A stretch of 64,000 nucleotides of DNA from Anaerosalibacter massiliensis (GCA_000751555.1 CCEZ01000007.1:154637-218636), one strand, 5' to 3'. Positions 24,593 to 38,829 are shown, counted from the first letter of the stretch. Notes: generated by a model not told the origin, from the sequence alone. Program-made: numbers and translations.

Positions 24593-25846
24593 TTATTCTG
24601 TTCTATAAATTTTAGCTCCTAATTTAGTTAATTTCTTTTCTATACCATCATAACCTCTGTCTATATGGTACACATGGTCAATAGTAGTTTGTCCCTCAGC
24701 TATAAGACCAGCTAGAATAAGTGCTGCTCCTGCTCTCAAATCTGTAGCTTTAACTGGAGCACCTGTTAATGAATCTACACCTTGAATTATAGAACTTCTA
24801 CCATCGATCTTAATATCTGCACCCATTCTCTTAAGTTCATCTACATGCATAAATCTATTTTCAAATACGGTCTCAATTACAACACTAGTCCCCTTACTTA
24901 CACTCATAAGACTCATAAATTGAGCTTGCATATCTGTAGGAAATCCTGGATAAGGTAAAGTTTTCACATCTACAGCATTACGGCTGTCTACGCCTATAAC
25001 TCTTAACTTATCTCCATTTTCCCATATTTCACATCCAGTTTCTCTAAGTTTTGCAATAACTGGTTTAATATGGCTTGTAATAACATTTTCAATTATTATA
25101 TCTCCACCAGTAATAGCACTGGCTACCATATAAGTACCTGCTTCAATCCTATCAGGAATTACTGAGTGAATAGCTCCTCCTAATCTTTCTACTCCATTAA
25201 TTCTAATACTGCTAGTTCCAGCTCCTTTGATATCTGCACCTAATTTACTTAAGAAATTAGCTAAGTCAACTATCTCTGGTTCCATAGCAGCATTGTCAAT
25301 TATTGTTTCACCCTCTGCTAAAACAGCTGCCATCATTATATTTTCTGTTGCACCTACACTAGGAAAATCAAGATATATTCTATCTCCTATTAATTTATCT
25401 GCATAGGCTTCTATATTGCCATGATCTACATCTGTCTCTGCTCCTAAGGCTTTAAATCCTTTTAAATGCAAATCTATAGGTCTAGTGCCTATAGCACAGC
25501 CACCAGGGAGAGAAGTCTTAGCTTTTCCTAAGCGGGTTAAAAGAGGTCCCATAACCAAAAAAGAAGCCCGCATTTTGCTCATTAACTCATAGGGAGTCTC
25601 ATGTTTATTTAAATTTGCAGAATTTATCTTTATTTTCCCATTTTCATATCTTTCTACTTCTGATCCTAAAGATGCTAACACCTCACATATAACATCTACA
25701 TCCCTTAAACTTGGTACATCTTCTAAAACAATATCTTCTGTGCCTAATAGAGAAGCCGCAAGAATTGGCAAAGCTGAATTTTTTGCTCCGCTAACCCTAA
25801 CCGTTCCTTTTAATGGAGGGCTCTTCTCTACCACAATTTTACTCAA
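24593..25846 (-). CDS. murA: UDP-N-acetylglucosamine 1-carboxyvinyltransferase
   Basis: 417 residues from a TTG at 25846 preceded by [24 protein letters not shown] near residues 19-34 and the catalytic-loop cysteine in [18 protein letters not shown] (about residue 115) are intact; presence of Cys rather than Asp implies fosfomycin sensitivity by family knowledge. It commits UDP-GlcNAc to peptidoglycan by adding enolpyruvate from PEP. Its place between ywmB and spoIID is that of murAA in Bacillus. Confidence 0.97.
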   Translation of the reverse strand: MSKIVVEKSPPLKGTVRVSGAKNSALPILAASLLGTEDIVLEDVPSLRDVDVICEVLASLGSEVERYENGKIKINSANLNKHETPYELMSKMRASFLVMGPLLTRLGKAKTSLPGGCAIGTRPIDLHLKGFKALGAETDVDHGNIEAYADKLIGDRIYLDFPSVGATENIMMAAVLAEGETIIDNAAMEPEIVDLANFLSKLGADIKGAGTSSIRINGVERLGGAIHSVIPDRIEAGTYMVASAITGGDIIIENVITSHIKPVIAKLRETGCEIWENGDKLRVIGVDSRNAVDVKTLPYPGFPTDMQAQFMSLMSVSKGTSVVIETVFENRFMHVDELKRMGADIKIDGRSSIIQGVDSLTGAPVKATDLRAGAALILAGLIAEGQTTIDHVYHIDRGYDGIEKKLTKLGAKIYRTE

Positions 25847-25866
25847 ATAAATCCCCTCCTAGTCCT

Positions 25867-26625
25867 TTAATAACTAATTGTAATAATTGGTGTGCCAATC
25901 CACACACAAGTCTTATCTTCATATTCATTATACCTTATTGCTAAATTATAATTCATCTTTTTATTACCTGAGTATATATAATTTTTAAATATTGGAGTAT
26001 AAGCTGTAATACTTACTAAATTTTCCTCATCATAATTGTCTACTATAACACCATTTACCCTTTTAATTGCTTTTATAATCTTTTTATTTATATCACTCCT
26101 ATCCAATTTTCCTTTAAATCCTCCTACAATGCAAGTGGTAATTTCTGCTTGTATTCCATATTGAGCAAATATATCTTGCGTATTCTCCATTATATCATTA
26201 ATTTGACCATTTTTCTCCCTTTTAACTAAATTTACAAAAATAGTAGTTTCACCCTCATCCTTATTCTTAAGTCTATAAGACGATATAGTTATATCTATTA
26301 GGTCCTCTGTACTATTTTTAGCATTATACTGTATAAATCCTTCTTTTTCTATAATTTCACCTGTAATATCTTCTAATATACCTAGTTTTTCTCCTAATTC
26401 CTCTCCTAAAAGGACTATTTCTTCTTTGGAAATAAATTCATCCTTATATTTTCCACTGCAATGAATATCCAATTCTATAAAATCTGCCCCCATATTCTCA
26501 ATAGAATCCATCAATATATTTTCTTGATAATTATAACCTTGTAAATTATCTTGACTGAAACTAAAATTTGTTAAAACTAAAGATATTATAATTCCTAAAA
26601 AAGTAATATTTCTAAACCATTTCAT
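25867..26625 (-). CDS. ywmB: YwmB-family exported protein
   Basis: 252 residues from ATG 26625 with GGAGG eight bases before; the frame runs open to 26724 through the upstream terminator, so that start is rejected. A signal peptide-like N terminus (MKWFRNITFLGIIISLVLTNFSFS) suggests export. The body (EENILMDSIENMGADFIELDIHCSGKY..., GGFKGKLDRSDINKKIIKAIKRVNGVIVDNY) matches the YwmB (TATA-box-binding-like fold) family found between atpC and murA in Bacillus. The role is not established, perhaps in the cell envelope. Confidence 0.82.
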   Translation of the reverse strand: MKWFRNITFLGIIISLVLTNFSFSQDNLQGYNYQENILMDSIENMGADFIELDIHCSGKYKDEFISKEEIVLLGEELGEKLGILEDITGEIIEKEGFIQYNAKNSTEDLIDITISSYRLKNKDEGETTIFVNLVKREKNGQINDIMENTQDIFAQYGIQAEITTCIVGGFKGKLDRSDINKKIIKAIKRVNGVIVDNYDEENLVSITAYTPIFKNYIYSGNKKMNYNLAIRYNEYEDKTCVWIGTPIITISY

Positions 26626-26703
26626 ATTTATAACCTCCATATATAAATTGGAGGAAAAGGTATATATGTAAAAATGTAAAGGGGGACAAAACATTTTTAC
26701 ACT

Positions 26704-26756
26704 AAAAAAGCACCCTTTCCTCATGGTATGAGTATTGCCATGACAGGGTACTTTTT
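26704..26756 (-). terminator. atp operon terminator
   Basis: On the minus strand AAAGTACCCT..TCATGG pairs with CCATGA..AAGGGTGCTTT around a ten-base loop, followed by a T-run. It lies nine bases after the atpC stop and separates the atp operon from ywmB. Confidence 0.85.
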
Positions 26757-26764
26757 ATACATTA

Positions 26765-27193
26765 CTACTCAATATTTTTTGTGCTATCTATATTTTTCAT
26801 TTTCGCTACATCAAGCCTATTTAATGCCCTTCTTAAGGCTAATTCTGCTCTTTTTGTATCTATTCCACTAGGCTTTTCTTTAAGCCTTTTCTCAGCTCTT
26901 TTCTTAGCTTCTTCAGCCCTTTTTATATCTATTTCCTCAGGCCATTCTGCAGAATCTGATATAATTGTTGTTTTTTCTTTTGAAACTTTAATATATCCAC
27001 TGCAAAGAGCTGCTACTTTTTCTTTTCCATCTATTATTATTCTGACCTTACCTATTTTCAATGGTGTAACTAATGGGGCTCTGTTTTTAAGTACTGCTAA
27101 GTCTCCATCAACTCCCCTTACTATAACTGATTCTACTTCACCAGAAAAAAACATTCTATCAGGAGTTACAATTTCAAGAGGAAAATTAGTCAT
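26765..27193 (-). CDS. atpC: F1 ATP synthase epsilon subunit
   Basis: 142 residues. N-terminal beta-barrel FPLEIVTPDRMFFSGEVESVIVRGVDGDLAVLKNRAPLVTPLKIGKVRI is diagnostic, followed by a two-helix C-terminal domain rich in EEAKKRAEKRLKEK. It is part of the central stalk and inhibits ATP hydrolysis. GGAGGG precedes the ATG. It is the last gene of the atp operon, one base after atpD. Confidence 0.96.
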   Translation of the reverse strand: MTNFPLEIVTPDRMFFSGEVESVIVRGVDGDLAVLKNRAPLVTPLKIGKVRIIIDGKEKVAALCSGYIKVSKEKTTIISDSAEWPEEIDIKRAEEAKKRAEKRLKEKPSGIDTKRAELALRRALNRLDVAKMKNIDSTKNIE

Positions 27194-27194
27194 A

Positions 27195-29467
<2,273 letters not shown>

Positions 29468-29490
29468 ATATTTCACCCCCTAATAGGGAA

Positions 29491-31017
<1,527 letters not shown>

Positions 31018-31560
31018 TTATACTTTCATACTTTTTAAGTTCTTCTGAATAGACTCTAGCTGTCCTTTCACAGTTCCATCTATTATTTTATTTTGAATTT
31101 TAAGCATTACTCCACCAACAACTTTATTATCTACTATATTTTTTAGTACTATATTTTTTCCTAATTTATTTGAAAGTATGGTCTTAAGTTTATCTTCAGC
31201 TTTTCTATTCATTGGAACAGCAGTTATTGCCGTTACCTCCAATATGTTTTTCTCTTCATTGTATAATTGATGGTAGTAACTATCTATTTCATTAATATAT
31301 CTTTCTCTTCTTTTATCAATAACAATATATAAGAAATTCAACATTTCTTGAGAAATACTTTCTTTAAATAGTTTATTTACTAAATCTTTTTTCTCATCCT
31401 TAGTAATCTTAGGATGACTTAAAACCACACCAAGTTCAGGATCATTTTCAAGAACTCTTCCTATAAAACTTACTTCTTTCTCAAATTCTTCAACTTTATC
31501 CAACTCTAACCCAGTTTCAAAAAGAGCCAATGCATAGCGTTTCCCAACTAATTTTGCCAT
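31018..31560 (-). CDS. atpH: F1 ATP synthase delta subunit
   Basis: 180 residues. The pattern KRYALALFETGLELDKVEEFEKEVSFIGRVL and the C-terminal VTAITAVPMNRKAEDKLKTILSNKLGKNIVLKNIVDNKVVGGVMLKIQNKIIDGTVKGQLESI match the delta/OSCP family. It joins the peripheral stalk to the alpha/beta head. Its start overlaps the end of atpF by 13 bases, suggesting translational coupling. Confidence 0.96.
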   Translation of the reverse strand: MAKLVGKRYALALFETGLELDKVEEFEKEVSFIGRVLENDPELGVVLSHPKITKDEKKDLVNKLFKESISQEMLNFLYIVIDKRRERYINEIDSYYHQLYNEEKNILEVTAITAVPMNRKAEDKLKTILSNKLGKNIVLKNIVDNKVVGGVMLKIQNKIIDGTVKGQLESIQKNLKSMKV

Positions 31561-32060
31561 TTATCCATCCCTACCTCATCTATAAACTTGTCAATTAAGT
31601 CATTTTGTAGGTTTGTGTCTAGTTCTTCATCAATAACCTTTGAAGCTATAAGAATTGCCATATCTCCTGCTTGAACCTTTATTTCATCTAATGCTTTTTC
31701 TTTTTCTCTTTCTATTTCTTTTCTGGCTCTTTCAATAATTCCATCAGCTTCTACTTTTGCCTCTTTTATTATATCCTCTTTTATTTCCTCTCCACGTTTT
31801 CGTGCAGATTCTATTATTTCCTGCCCTTCAGCTTTAGCTTCATTTATACTAATTTCATATTGAGTTTTAAGCTCTAATGCTTCTCCCTTTAAAGATTTTG
31901 CATCATCTATATCATTTTGAATCTTATTTTGTCTTTCATTCATATATTTTGAAACAGGTTCATGCAAAAAATGCTTTAATATAAAAAATAGTATCACTGT
32001 GGCTATAAGTTGTAATATCATTGAAGATAGCTTAGGTATTACATTTACAACAAATTCCAT
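31548..32060 (-). CDS. atpF: F0 ATP synthase subunit b
   Basis: 170 residues: an N-terminal membrane helix (about residues 10-28, LSSMILQLIATVILFFILKHF) followed by a long charged coiled coil (NERQNKIQNDIDDAKSLKGEALELKTQYEISINEAKAEGQEIIESARKRGEEI). It forms the peripheral stalk as a dimer. GGGAGG precedes the ATG. Confidence 0.96.
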   Translation of the reverse strand: MEFVVNVIPKLSSMILQLIATVILFFILKHFLHEPVSKYMNERQNKIQNDIDDAKSLKGEALELKTQYEISINEAKAEGQEIIESARKRGEEIKEDIIKEAKVEADGIIERARKEIEREKEKALDEIKVQAGDMAILIASKVIDEELDTNLQNDLIDKFIDEVGMDKWQN

Positions 32061-32117
32061 AAACTGAACCTCCCTTTTATCGGGTATATTCTAAGAGATG
32101 GGAATCCCCATCTCCAA

Positions 32118-32429
<312 letters not shown>

Positions 32430-32439
32430 CTAAAACAAT

Positions 32440-33111
32440 TTAATCCATTGCTCCACCTATAAAAATCATAGTAAGCATGGAAAAAATAAAGGTTTGTAAC
32501 ACACCTGAAAATACATCAAAGTATGCATGTAAAATTGGTGTAAAAATTGGAGCCAAATAGCCTAATGCACTATATAAAAGCCCCATTATAATAACTCCAC
32601 TTAAAATATTTCCAAATAAACGAAATGATAGGGATATTGGATTTGCCAACTCCCCAAGTATATTTAATGGGGTAAGAAATGCCATAGGCTCAGTAAAGTT
32701 TTTAAAATATCCTAAAAATCCTGAAGTTTTAAAGCTATAATACTGAGTCAAAAAGAAAGTCATTAGAGCTAATGTGAAAGTCACGCTATAATCAGACGTT
32801 GGAGGAGTAAATCCTACAAGTCCAAATAAATTAGCTATTAAAAGAAACATAACTAATGTTAAAATATATGGTGCAAAGAAAATTTTATCTGGTCCCATAG
32901 TACTTTTCACTAATCCATCTACTTTTTCTACTAATACTTCTACTACATTTAAAAATGCTGAGGGCTTCTCATCTGTGCTTGCCTTTTTTATTTTATTATT
33001 TACTATTAAGGCAAATATTGTTAAGATTATTAAAACTATCCAAGAATTTACTACAGTATCAGGTATAAATATTTCTTTTCCAAATAGATTTGTCTCTATA
33101 TTTATTTCCAA
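32440..33111 (-). CDS. atpB: F0 ATP synthase subunit a
   Basis: 223 residues from a TTG at 33111 preceded by GGAGGGAGG. Five or so membrane helices are visible, with the essential Arg in NPISLSFRLFGNILSG and the C-terminal helix YFDVFSGVLQTFIFSMLTMIFIGGA. It provides the ion half-channels facing the c ring. It lies 26 bases before atpE. Confidence 0.95.
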   Translation of the reverse strand: MEINIETNLFGKEIFIPDTVVNSWIVLIILTIFALIVNNKIKKASTDEKPSAFLNVVEVLVEKVDGLVKSTMGPDKIFFAPYILTLVMFLLIANLFGLVGFTPPTSDYSVTFTLALMTFFLTQYYSFKTSGFLGYFKNFTEPMAFLTPLNILGELANPISLSFRLFGNILSGVIIMGLLYSALGYLAPIFTPILHAYFDVFSGVLQTFIFSMLTMIFIGGAMD

Positions 33112-33133
33112 GTTCCTCCCTCCTTCCTCAGTT

Positions 33134-33532
33134 TTATTTTTTATTAAGCTTCCTTCTATTTCTTACCTTTATAGTATCATAAACTGCACTGGAAAGTATA
33201 ACTATCTTTATCATAAAAAGCCCTAAAGCTGTAGTAACAAAACTTAAGTAGTCCGCTAATGCTGCCACAGACAAAACTACAAAATAGATAAGATATCTAA
33301 TAAAATAATTCCTTACTGAATAACCATATGCACTCTTAGAGTCCATTTGAACTGCCTTGTTTATAGTAGAACCCATTAATATGAAATTCAATATACCTAT
33401 ACTAGAACCAAAAAACATTCCTAAAGCATATGTTTTTCCATTTTTCATAACTATCAATAGTATGCCTATAACTACTAAACTAAGAGCTATTGTCCTTTTT
33501 ATTATCTTTATTATCTCTTTGTCCCGAAGCAT
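33134..33532 (-). CDS. atpI: ATP synthase subunit I
   Basis: 132 residues with four predicted membrane helices (about 15-28, 35-52, 75-93, 98-115). Motif GKTYALGMFFGSSIGILNFILMGSTINKAVQM is typical of the ATP synthase I (UncI) family, which helps c-ring assembly and Mg2+ supply. It lies second in the atp operon, directly before atpB. Confidence 0.85.
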   Translation of the reverse strand: MLRDKEIIKIIKRTIALSLVVIGILLIVMKNGKTYALGMFFGSSIGILNFILMGSTINKAVQMDSKSAYGYSVRNYFIRYLIYFVVLSVAALADYLSFVTTALGLFMIKIVILSSAVYDTIKVRNRRKLNKK

Positions 33533-33537
33533 TTAAT

Positions 33538-33765
33538 TCACTTCCTTTTTTTAGTATTCCTTGTTCCAAGTTTAAATAAATTCATGAATCCAGACAAAGC
33601 TCCAAGTATAATGAATATAATAGTAAAAACCATTTCAGTGCCTAATTTTTTATCTAAAATATTTCCTAAAAAAACACCTACAAGTATAGGTGTTATAATT
33701 GAAAGACCTACTTGAGTTATTAATGCAATACTTTCTCCAATTTTACTTTTCTTATTATATTTCAA
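33538..33765 (-). CDS. atpZ: AtpZ-type small membrane protein at head of atp operon
   Basis: 75 residues from a TTG at 33765 with GGAG eight bases upstream. Two membrane helices (GESIALITQVGLSIITPILVGVFLGNILDKKLG and TIIFIILGALSGFMNLFKL) with the GxxLDxxLG turn match the AtpZ/AtpR-like family at the start of many Firmicute atp operons. These proteins form a complex with AtpI implicated in Mg/Ca uptake and c-ring assembly. It is the first atp gene; the AT-rich leader 33766-33987 has no clear promoter that I can single out. Confidence 0.82.
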   Translation of the reverse strand: MKYNKKSKIGESIALITQVGLSIITPILVGVFLGNILDKKLGTEMVFTIIFIILGALSGFMNLFKLGTRNTKKRK

Positions 33766-33987
33766 TAGAAACACTCCAGATTTCTTTATATATAATCACA
33801 ACCCTGATATTTTTTATACAAAGTTTATATAAAAATCTTATGAAATACTATATATTATATATAAAATATATAATATATATCGATAATTTTCAAACTATTC
33901 TACAGGATTTTTATATAATATATATTTATATTTCTATAAAATGTGTATCGTTTTTGTATATGTACCATCAACATTACAACACATGTA

Positions 33988-35589
33988 TCATAATGGCACA
34001 TTATATTTCTTTAGTTTTCTATAAAGTGTACTTCTAGAAATTCCTAACATCTCGGCTGTCTTCTTTTTATTTCCATTATTCTTGTCTAAAAGTTCTAATA
34101 TATGCTTTATTTCCATATCTTCTAAAGATTTTTCGTCTATTTCATCCTTCTCTGCAGATACTACTATTTCAGTTTTTTCCACTATTTTTTCAGGTAAATG
34201 TTTAGGAAGTATTTCTCCTTCAAAACACAGATTTACAGCTCTAAATATTGCATTTTCAAGTTCCCTTACATTCCCTGGCCAATCATAATTTATAAATATA
34301 TCTAAAACATCTTTACTTATAGTAATCCCATTTTTATTTAATTTAGTTGCTGCCTTTTCTAAAAAATGATTTGTAAGCTCTATTATATCTTCTTTTCTAT
34401 GTCTTAAAGGTGGAATTTCCATACAAAGCATATTTAATCTATAAAATAAATCTTCTCTAAAATTATTCTTCCTGACCTCTTCTTCTAAATTCCTATTGGT
34501 AGCTGCAATAATCCTTATATCTATTTCCATAGGCTCATATCCTCCCACCCTAGTGAAAGTGCCACTTTGAAGAACTCTTAAAAGTTTTGCCTGAATGTCT
34601 ATAGGCATTTCTCCAATTTCATCTAAAAAAATAGTACCTCCATCAGCTAATTCAAACTTTCCTAATTTACCACCTTTTTTTGCTCCTGTAAAAGCACCTT
34701 CAGCATATCCAAATAGTTCAGACTCTACTAGTTCACTTGGAATCGTAGAACAATCTAATATTACAAAAGGATCTCCGACCCTTGAAGAATTATTGTGAAT
34801 AGCATGAGCAAACAATTCCTTACCTGTACCACTTTCTCCTTGTATAAGGACTGTTATATCAGTATCTGCACTAGCTTTTGCAACATCAATAATTTTGGCT
34901 ATTTTATTACTCTTATGAACAATATCTCCAAAATCAAAAGTTGCTCTATATCCAGATATATTGTCTATGAATTTAGTTGCTGTATTTATTTCTTTTATCT
35001 TATCTAAAGCTCCTATTACTTTTTTGTTTTCATCTAAAATAGGCAAGATAGTCTTTAGAAGCCTTCTTTTCTTCCCTTCCTTAGTCTTTACAAATATCTC
35101 CTTATTAAACACTGGTATACCAGTTTTAAGTACTTGAACCACCTTTAATTTTGTAAGATAAAAATCCTGAAGAGGCTTATTAGTTATTTCATCTTTAGGA
35201 ACTTCTATAAACTCTAATGCCTTTTCGTTAAAATACCTTACGCGTCCATTATTATCAAATACTAAAACTGCATCAGGAACAGTCTCTGCTATCTTAAAAT
35301 TAAAATACTTTAATTTATTGGCTTCAGAAAGAAGGAATACATTATTGTATTTTTCTTCAACTAACTTAAAAACTAGATCTGCCATAGATTCTTCTATATC
35401 TTTATACAATTTTTTATCTAAATATATAATTACCCTATAGTCTTTTAAATCATATTCTTTTTTTAAAAAATTTTCTATGTTTTTTCCTTCTTCTAAAACA
35501 AGACTTCTATCAGAATTATAGATCTTTATTCCTAAACCTTCAATATCCAACTCTTCTCTAATTTCTTTAATCCAACTTTTCTCAACCAT
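33988..35589 (-). CDS. Sigma-54-dependent transcriptional activator (PAS-AAA+-Fis)
   Basis: 533 residues. An N-terminal domain of about 95 residues of unclear type is followed by a PAS domain (AETVPDAVLVFDNNGRVRYFN, about 100-195). The AAA+ domain (about 215-440) has Walker A GESGTGKE, the sigma-54 contact loop GAFTGA and DEIGEMP. The C-terminal Fis-type helix-turn-helix is KKKTAEMLGISRSTLYRKLKKYN. It lies downstream of atoE after a terminator, and a sigma-54 promoter precedes thlA at the head of the cluster, so it is the likely regulator of thlA-ctfAB-atoE. The signal sensed is unknown. Confidence 0.92.
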   Translation of the reverse strand: MVEKSWIKEIREELDIEGLGIKIYNSDRSLVLEEGKNIENFLKKEYDLKDYRVIIYLDKKLYKDIEESMADLVFKLVEEKYNNVFLLSEANKLKYFNFKIAETVPDAVLVFDNNGRVRYFNEKALEFIEVPKDEITNKPLQDFYLTKLKVVQVLKTGIPVFNKEIFVKTKEGKKRRLLKTILPILDENKKVIGALDKIKEINTATKFIDNISGYRATFDFGDIVHKSNKIAKIIDVAKASADTDITVLIQGESGTGKELFAHAIHNNSSRVGDPFVILDCSTIPSELVESELFGYAEGAFTGAKKGGKLGKFELADGGTIFLDEIGEMPIDIQAKLLRVLQSGTFTRVGGYEPMEIDIRIIAATNRNLEEEVRKNNFREDLFYRLNMLCMEIPPLRHRKEDIIELTNHFLEKAATKLNKNGITISKDVLDIFINYDWPGNVRELENAIFRAVNLCFEGEILPKHLPEKIVEKTEIVVSAEKDEIDEKSLEDMEIKHILELLDKNNGNKKKTAEMLGISRSTLYRKLKKYNVPL

Positions 35590-35720
35590 TTTCTAACCCC
35601 CAAGTAGCTTATGCAGTTTAGCTTCTACCTTATATTTTATAATAATGGATATTTTTTTCAATATCTAATATGGTTAAGAATTTATCAATCGATAGTTAAT
35701 CATATATCAATATCTGACTA

Positions 35721-35748
35721 AAAAGGCGACTCTAAAGAGTCGCCTTTT
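35721..35748 (-). terminator. atoE terminator
   Basis: AAAAGGCGACTC (35721-35732) pairs perfectly with GAGTCGCCTTTT (35737-35748). It lies nine bases after the atoE stop and separates it from the activator gene. Confidence 0.88.
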
Positions 35749-35756
35749 ACATTATT

Positions 35757-37118
35757 CTATAAGAAGAAAAGTCCTAACGCTATTATAATTCCTGCCCAAA
35801 GCAAGTCAATTATACAGAATCCCATAATATCTCTAGCTCCAAGACCTGCTATACCCAATGCTGGTAATGCCCAGAATGGTTGAATCATATTGGTCCAAGC
35901 ATCTCCCCAAGCAATTGACATTGCAGTTTTTGCTGCTGGTACACCTAAAGCCTTTCCAGCTGGCATCATAATAGGAGCTTGTACTGCCCATTGTCCACCA
36001 CCAGATGGAACAAAGAAATTTACTATTCCTGCACTTAAGAATGAGAATAGTGGAAATGTTTTAACTGTTGAAATACTTACAAACCATTCGGAAATAAGGG
36101 ATGCAAGACTAGCACCTTCAGGGTTTGCTCCAATCATCATACCCATTATTCCTGAATAGAATGGGAACTGAAGTATTATTCCTGCTGCTCCTGTTACTGC
36201 CTCTCCTACAGCCTTTATAAATCTTCTTGGTGTTTTATGGAATATCATTCCTAAGATTAAAAATATAAAATTAAGTATATCTAAGTTTAAGTCAAAACCA
36301 TGTGTAGAGAAATAGTAAACTATATATACAAGTCCAAATATTCCTGTTATTATAGAAATTATTCTACTATTTTCAATTCTATCAGCTGGAGTATCATTTT
36401 TAGATAATTCTGCTTCTGCAGCTTCTTCATCTGCACTATTTTCTAATAAATTCACATCTACAGTTACAGTTTCACCCTTTTCTGGATGCATAGCTCTATT
36501 TATAAGGGGTAAAGTTAATATAATTGCAAAAGAAATCACTAAATTAAATGGTGCAAATATAGTTTGAGTAGTAGGTATTATTCCTGTTACAGCACCTGCA
36601 GTCATTCCTTTTAAATCTGCTGTACTAGTTGCCAATGTAAGTGGTATAGAAGCAGAAATTCCTCCATGCCAAACTAGGAATCCTGAATAAGCACTAGCAA
36701 TTAAAAGTCTATAGTCTACATCTCTTACTTGTTTAACTAATTCCATAGCATAAAGAGCTCCTATAACAAGTCCAAAACCCCAGTTAATCCAACAAGCTAA
36801 TGCTGAAACAAATGATACTGCAAATATAGCTTGAGTAGGAGTCTTTGGTATACTAGCCATCTTTCTAAGACCTTTTTTAACTGGTGGAGAACTTGCTAAT
36901 GTATGTCCTGTAACCAGTACTAATGCCATCTGCATTGAAAAACCCAATAAGTCCCAAAAACTGTTTCCCCAATGAACTAACATGTCTAATGGACTTTGCC
37001 CAGTAAATATTATACCTAGAATAAATGTAAGTATTGTAAGAAATATAGCAAAAATAAATGCATCAGGTAAATAATTCTGTACTAAGCTTACGCAACCATT
37101 AGTAAACTTCTTAAACAT
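35757..37118 (-). CDS. atoE: Short-chain fatty acid transporter AtoE
   Basis: 453 residues, about 12 membrane segments. The start MFKKFTNGCVSLVQNYLPDAFIFAIFLTILTFILGI, plus WHGGISASIPLTLAT and FFVPSGGGQWAVQAPIMMPAGKALGV, are hallmarks of the AtoE family, which moves acetoacetate, butyrate or similar acids. AAAGGAGG precedes the ATG. It belongs to the thlA-ctfAB cluster and could export butyrate/acetate or import acetoacetate. Confidence 0.94.
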   Translation of the reverse strand: MFKKFTNGCVSLVQNYLPDAFIFAIFLTILTFILGIIFTGQSPLDMLVHWGNSFWDLLGFSMQMALVLVTGHTLASSPPVKKGLRKMASIPKTPTQAIFAVSFVSALACWINWGFGLVIGALYAMELVKQVRDVDYRLLIASAYSGFLVWHGGISASIPLTLATSTADLKGMTAGAVTGIIPTTQTIFAPFNLVISFAIILTLPLINRAMHPEKGETVTVDVNLLENSADEEAAEAELSKNDTPADRIENSRIISIITGIFGLVYIVYYFSTHGFDLNLDILNFIFLILGMIFHKTPRRFIKAVGEAVTGAAGIILQFPFYSGIMGMMIGANPEGASLASLISEWFVSISTVKTFPLFSFLSAGIVNFFVPSGGGQWAVQAPIMMPAGKALGVPAAKTAMSIAWGDAWTNMIQPFWALPALGIAGLGARDIMGFCIIDLLWAGIIIALGLFFL

Positions 37119-37221
37119 AATCCATCCTCCTTTGTTTATATTTTAAGATAGTTATATTTATGTCAATCTATTCCTTAAAATATCTTTTTTTTCGACTTTT
37201 TCCTCTGTTAAAAGAATAATT

Positions 37222-37258
37222 TTGGCAGCATCTAATGTTAGCCACTAAATGCTGCCAA
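37222..37258 (-). terminator. Hairpin after ctfB
   Basis: TTGGCAGCA (37222-37230) pairs with TGCTGCCAA (37250-37258). On the minus strand it is followed by AATTATTCTTTT, a poor T-run, so partial termination between ctfB and atoE is likely. Confidence 0.6.
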
Positions 37259-37278
37259 CTTTATATTTTAAGATATAC

Positions 37279-37938
37279 TTATGCTTCCATTTCTTTTAAA
37301 TCATCAGAAATTATTAGTTCTGCTTCTGTAGCTTTTTGTACTTCTTCTACTGTATATTCTGGGTTTATTTCAGTTAAAACTAATCCTTTATCAGTTACTT
37401 CTATAACTCCCATTTCAGTTATTATTAGATCTACTTCTCCTGCTGCTGTTAGAGGTAGATTACATTCTTTTAATATTTTTGGATTGCCTTTAACTGTATG
37501 TTCCATAGCTACAATAACCTTCTTAGCTCCAACTACTAAGTCCATAGCTCCACCCATTCCTGGAACCATTTTGCCAGGAATCATCCAGTTTGCAAGGTTT
37601 CCTTTTCCGTCTACTTGTAGTGCACCTAGAACTGTCATGTCGACATGTCCGCCACGAATTATAGCAAAGGATGTAGCACTATCAAAGAATACTCCACCTT
37701 CTTTTATAGTTACCGGCATGCCACCAGCATTAACTATATCCTTATCTTCTTTTCCTTCTTCTGGTGCTGGTCCTAAACCAACAAATCCATTTTCTGATTG
37801 GAAAGTAACGTCCATACCTTCTGGTACATAGCTAGCAACCATTGTTGGAAGTCCAATACCTAAGTTAACTACATCACCATCATGTAATTCTTTAGCAACC
37901 CTTTTAGCTATAAAAGCTTTTCTTTCTTTCTTATCCAT
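37279..37938 (-). CDS. ctfB: Acetate/butyrate:acetoacetate CoA-transferase subunit B
   Basis: 219 residues. The catalytic glutamate motif [12 protein letters not shown] and the N-terminal [28 protein letters not shown] are diagnostic of the beta subunit (AtoA/ScoB/CtfB). With subunit A it moves CoA between acetoacetyl-CoA and acetate or butyrate. Its start codon overlaps the ctfA stop (TAATG), so the two are translationally coupled. GGAGGTG lies before it. Confidence 0.96.
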   Translation of the reverse strand: MDKKERKAFIAKRVAKELHDGDVVNLGIGLPTMVASYVPEGMDVTFQSENGFVGLGPAPEEGKEDKDIVNAGGMPVTIKEGGVFFDSATSFAIIRGGHVDMTVLGALQVDGKGNLANWMIPGKMVPGMGGAMDLVVGAKKVIVAMEHTVKGNPKILKECNLPLTAAGEVDLIITEMGVIEVTDKGLVLTEINPEYTVEEVQKATEAELIISDDLKEMEA

Positions 37939-38591
37939 TATTTGTCACCTCCAACTATGTAATCAACAAAGATTCCTGGAGTTACAACTTCATTTTGATC
38001 TATTTCTCCAACTTCTACTAGATTTTCAGCTTCAACTATTACTAAATCAGCAGCTGATGCCATTACAGTGTTGAAAGTTCTAGTTGATCCTCTATAAACA
38101 ATATTACCTTTTTTATCAACTTTATGGCCAAGTAATAAAGCAACGTCAGCTTTTAATGGTTTTTCTAATAAATAAGTTACACCATCTACTTCTACTTTTT
38201 CTTTTCCTTCTTCTATTACAGTACCAACTCCTGTTGGAGTTAAAAATCCACCAAGACCTGCTCCTGCTGATCTTATTCTTTCTGCTAGTGTTCCTTGAGG
38301 AATAAGATGTACTTCCATTTCACCAGCATTCATTTGATTTCCTGTTTCCTTATTTGTTCCAATATGGCTTGCATATAAAGTCTTAACTTGTTTATTAACT
38401 ACTAGTTTACCAACTCCTGAATCTACGAATCCTGTATCATTACTTATTATAGTTAAGTCTTTAACTCCCTTTTCAACTAGTGCATCTACTAATTTATGAG
38501 GAGTTCCACAGCTTAAGAAACCACCAATCATAACAGACATACCTTCTTCTATATGACTAATAGCTTCTTCTATAGTCACTACTTTATCCAT
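37938..38591 (-). CDS. ctfA: Acetate/butyrate:acetoacetate CoA-transferase subunit A
   Basis: 217 residues from ATG 38591; an ATG five codons earlier is part of the GGAGGTG ribosome site. [34 protein letters not shown] and [15 protein letters not shown] (CoA-binding glycine loop) are the alpha-subunit signatures. It forms the heteromeric CoA-transferase with ctfB. In lysine fermentation the acetoacetate released by Kce is activated by this kind of enzyme. Confidence 0.96.
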   Translation of the reverse strand: MDKVVTIEEAISHIEEGMSVMIGGFLSCGTPHKLVDALVEKGVKDLTIISNDTGFVDSGVGKLVVNKQVKTLYASHIGTNKETGNQMNAGEMEVHLIPQGTLAERIRSAGAGLGGFLTPTGVGTVIEEGKEKVEVDGVTYLLEKPLKADVALLLGHKVDKKGNIVYRGSTRTFNTVMASAADLVIVEAENLVEVGEIDQNEVVTPGIFVDYIVGGDK

Positions 38592-38736
38592 GATGAGCAC
38601 CTCCATATATTTTATTTATTCACAAAACTTATAAACATGCATTATAATCTTATCAATATTATATTATATCAATTTGTTAATTTATTTTCAAACATTTTGT
38701 AGCTTTTTGTCAAATCTATTTAAATAAAATAGCTTG

Positions 38737-38770
38737 TACAATGGCTGTAATAAGGTTTACAGCCATTGTA
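38737..38770 (-). repeat. Long hairpin between thlA and ctfA
   Basis: TACAATGGCTGTAA (38737-38750) pairs perfectly with TTACAGCCATTGTA (38757-38770). No T-run follows in either direction. It lies 60 bases after thlA and may be a processing or mRNA-stability element rather than a full terminator. Confidence 0.6.
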
Positions 38771-38829
38771 AATTTATAGATATTATTTTCACAACTTCTA
38801 AATATTTATTAATATTATTAACTTTTTTA

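Noticed and set aside
26626..26724. Longer YwmB start at 26724
   Set aside because: The added segment is the read-through of the atp terminator; the internal ATG has GGAGG and a signal peptide.
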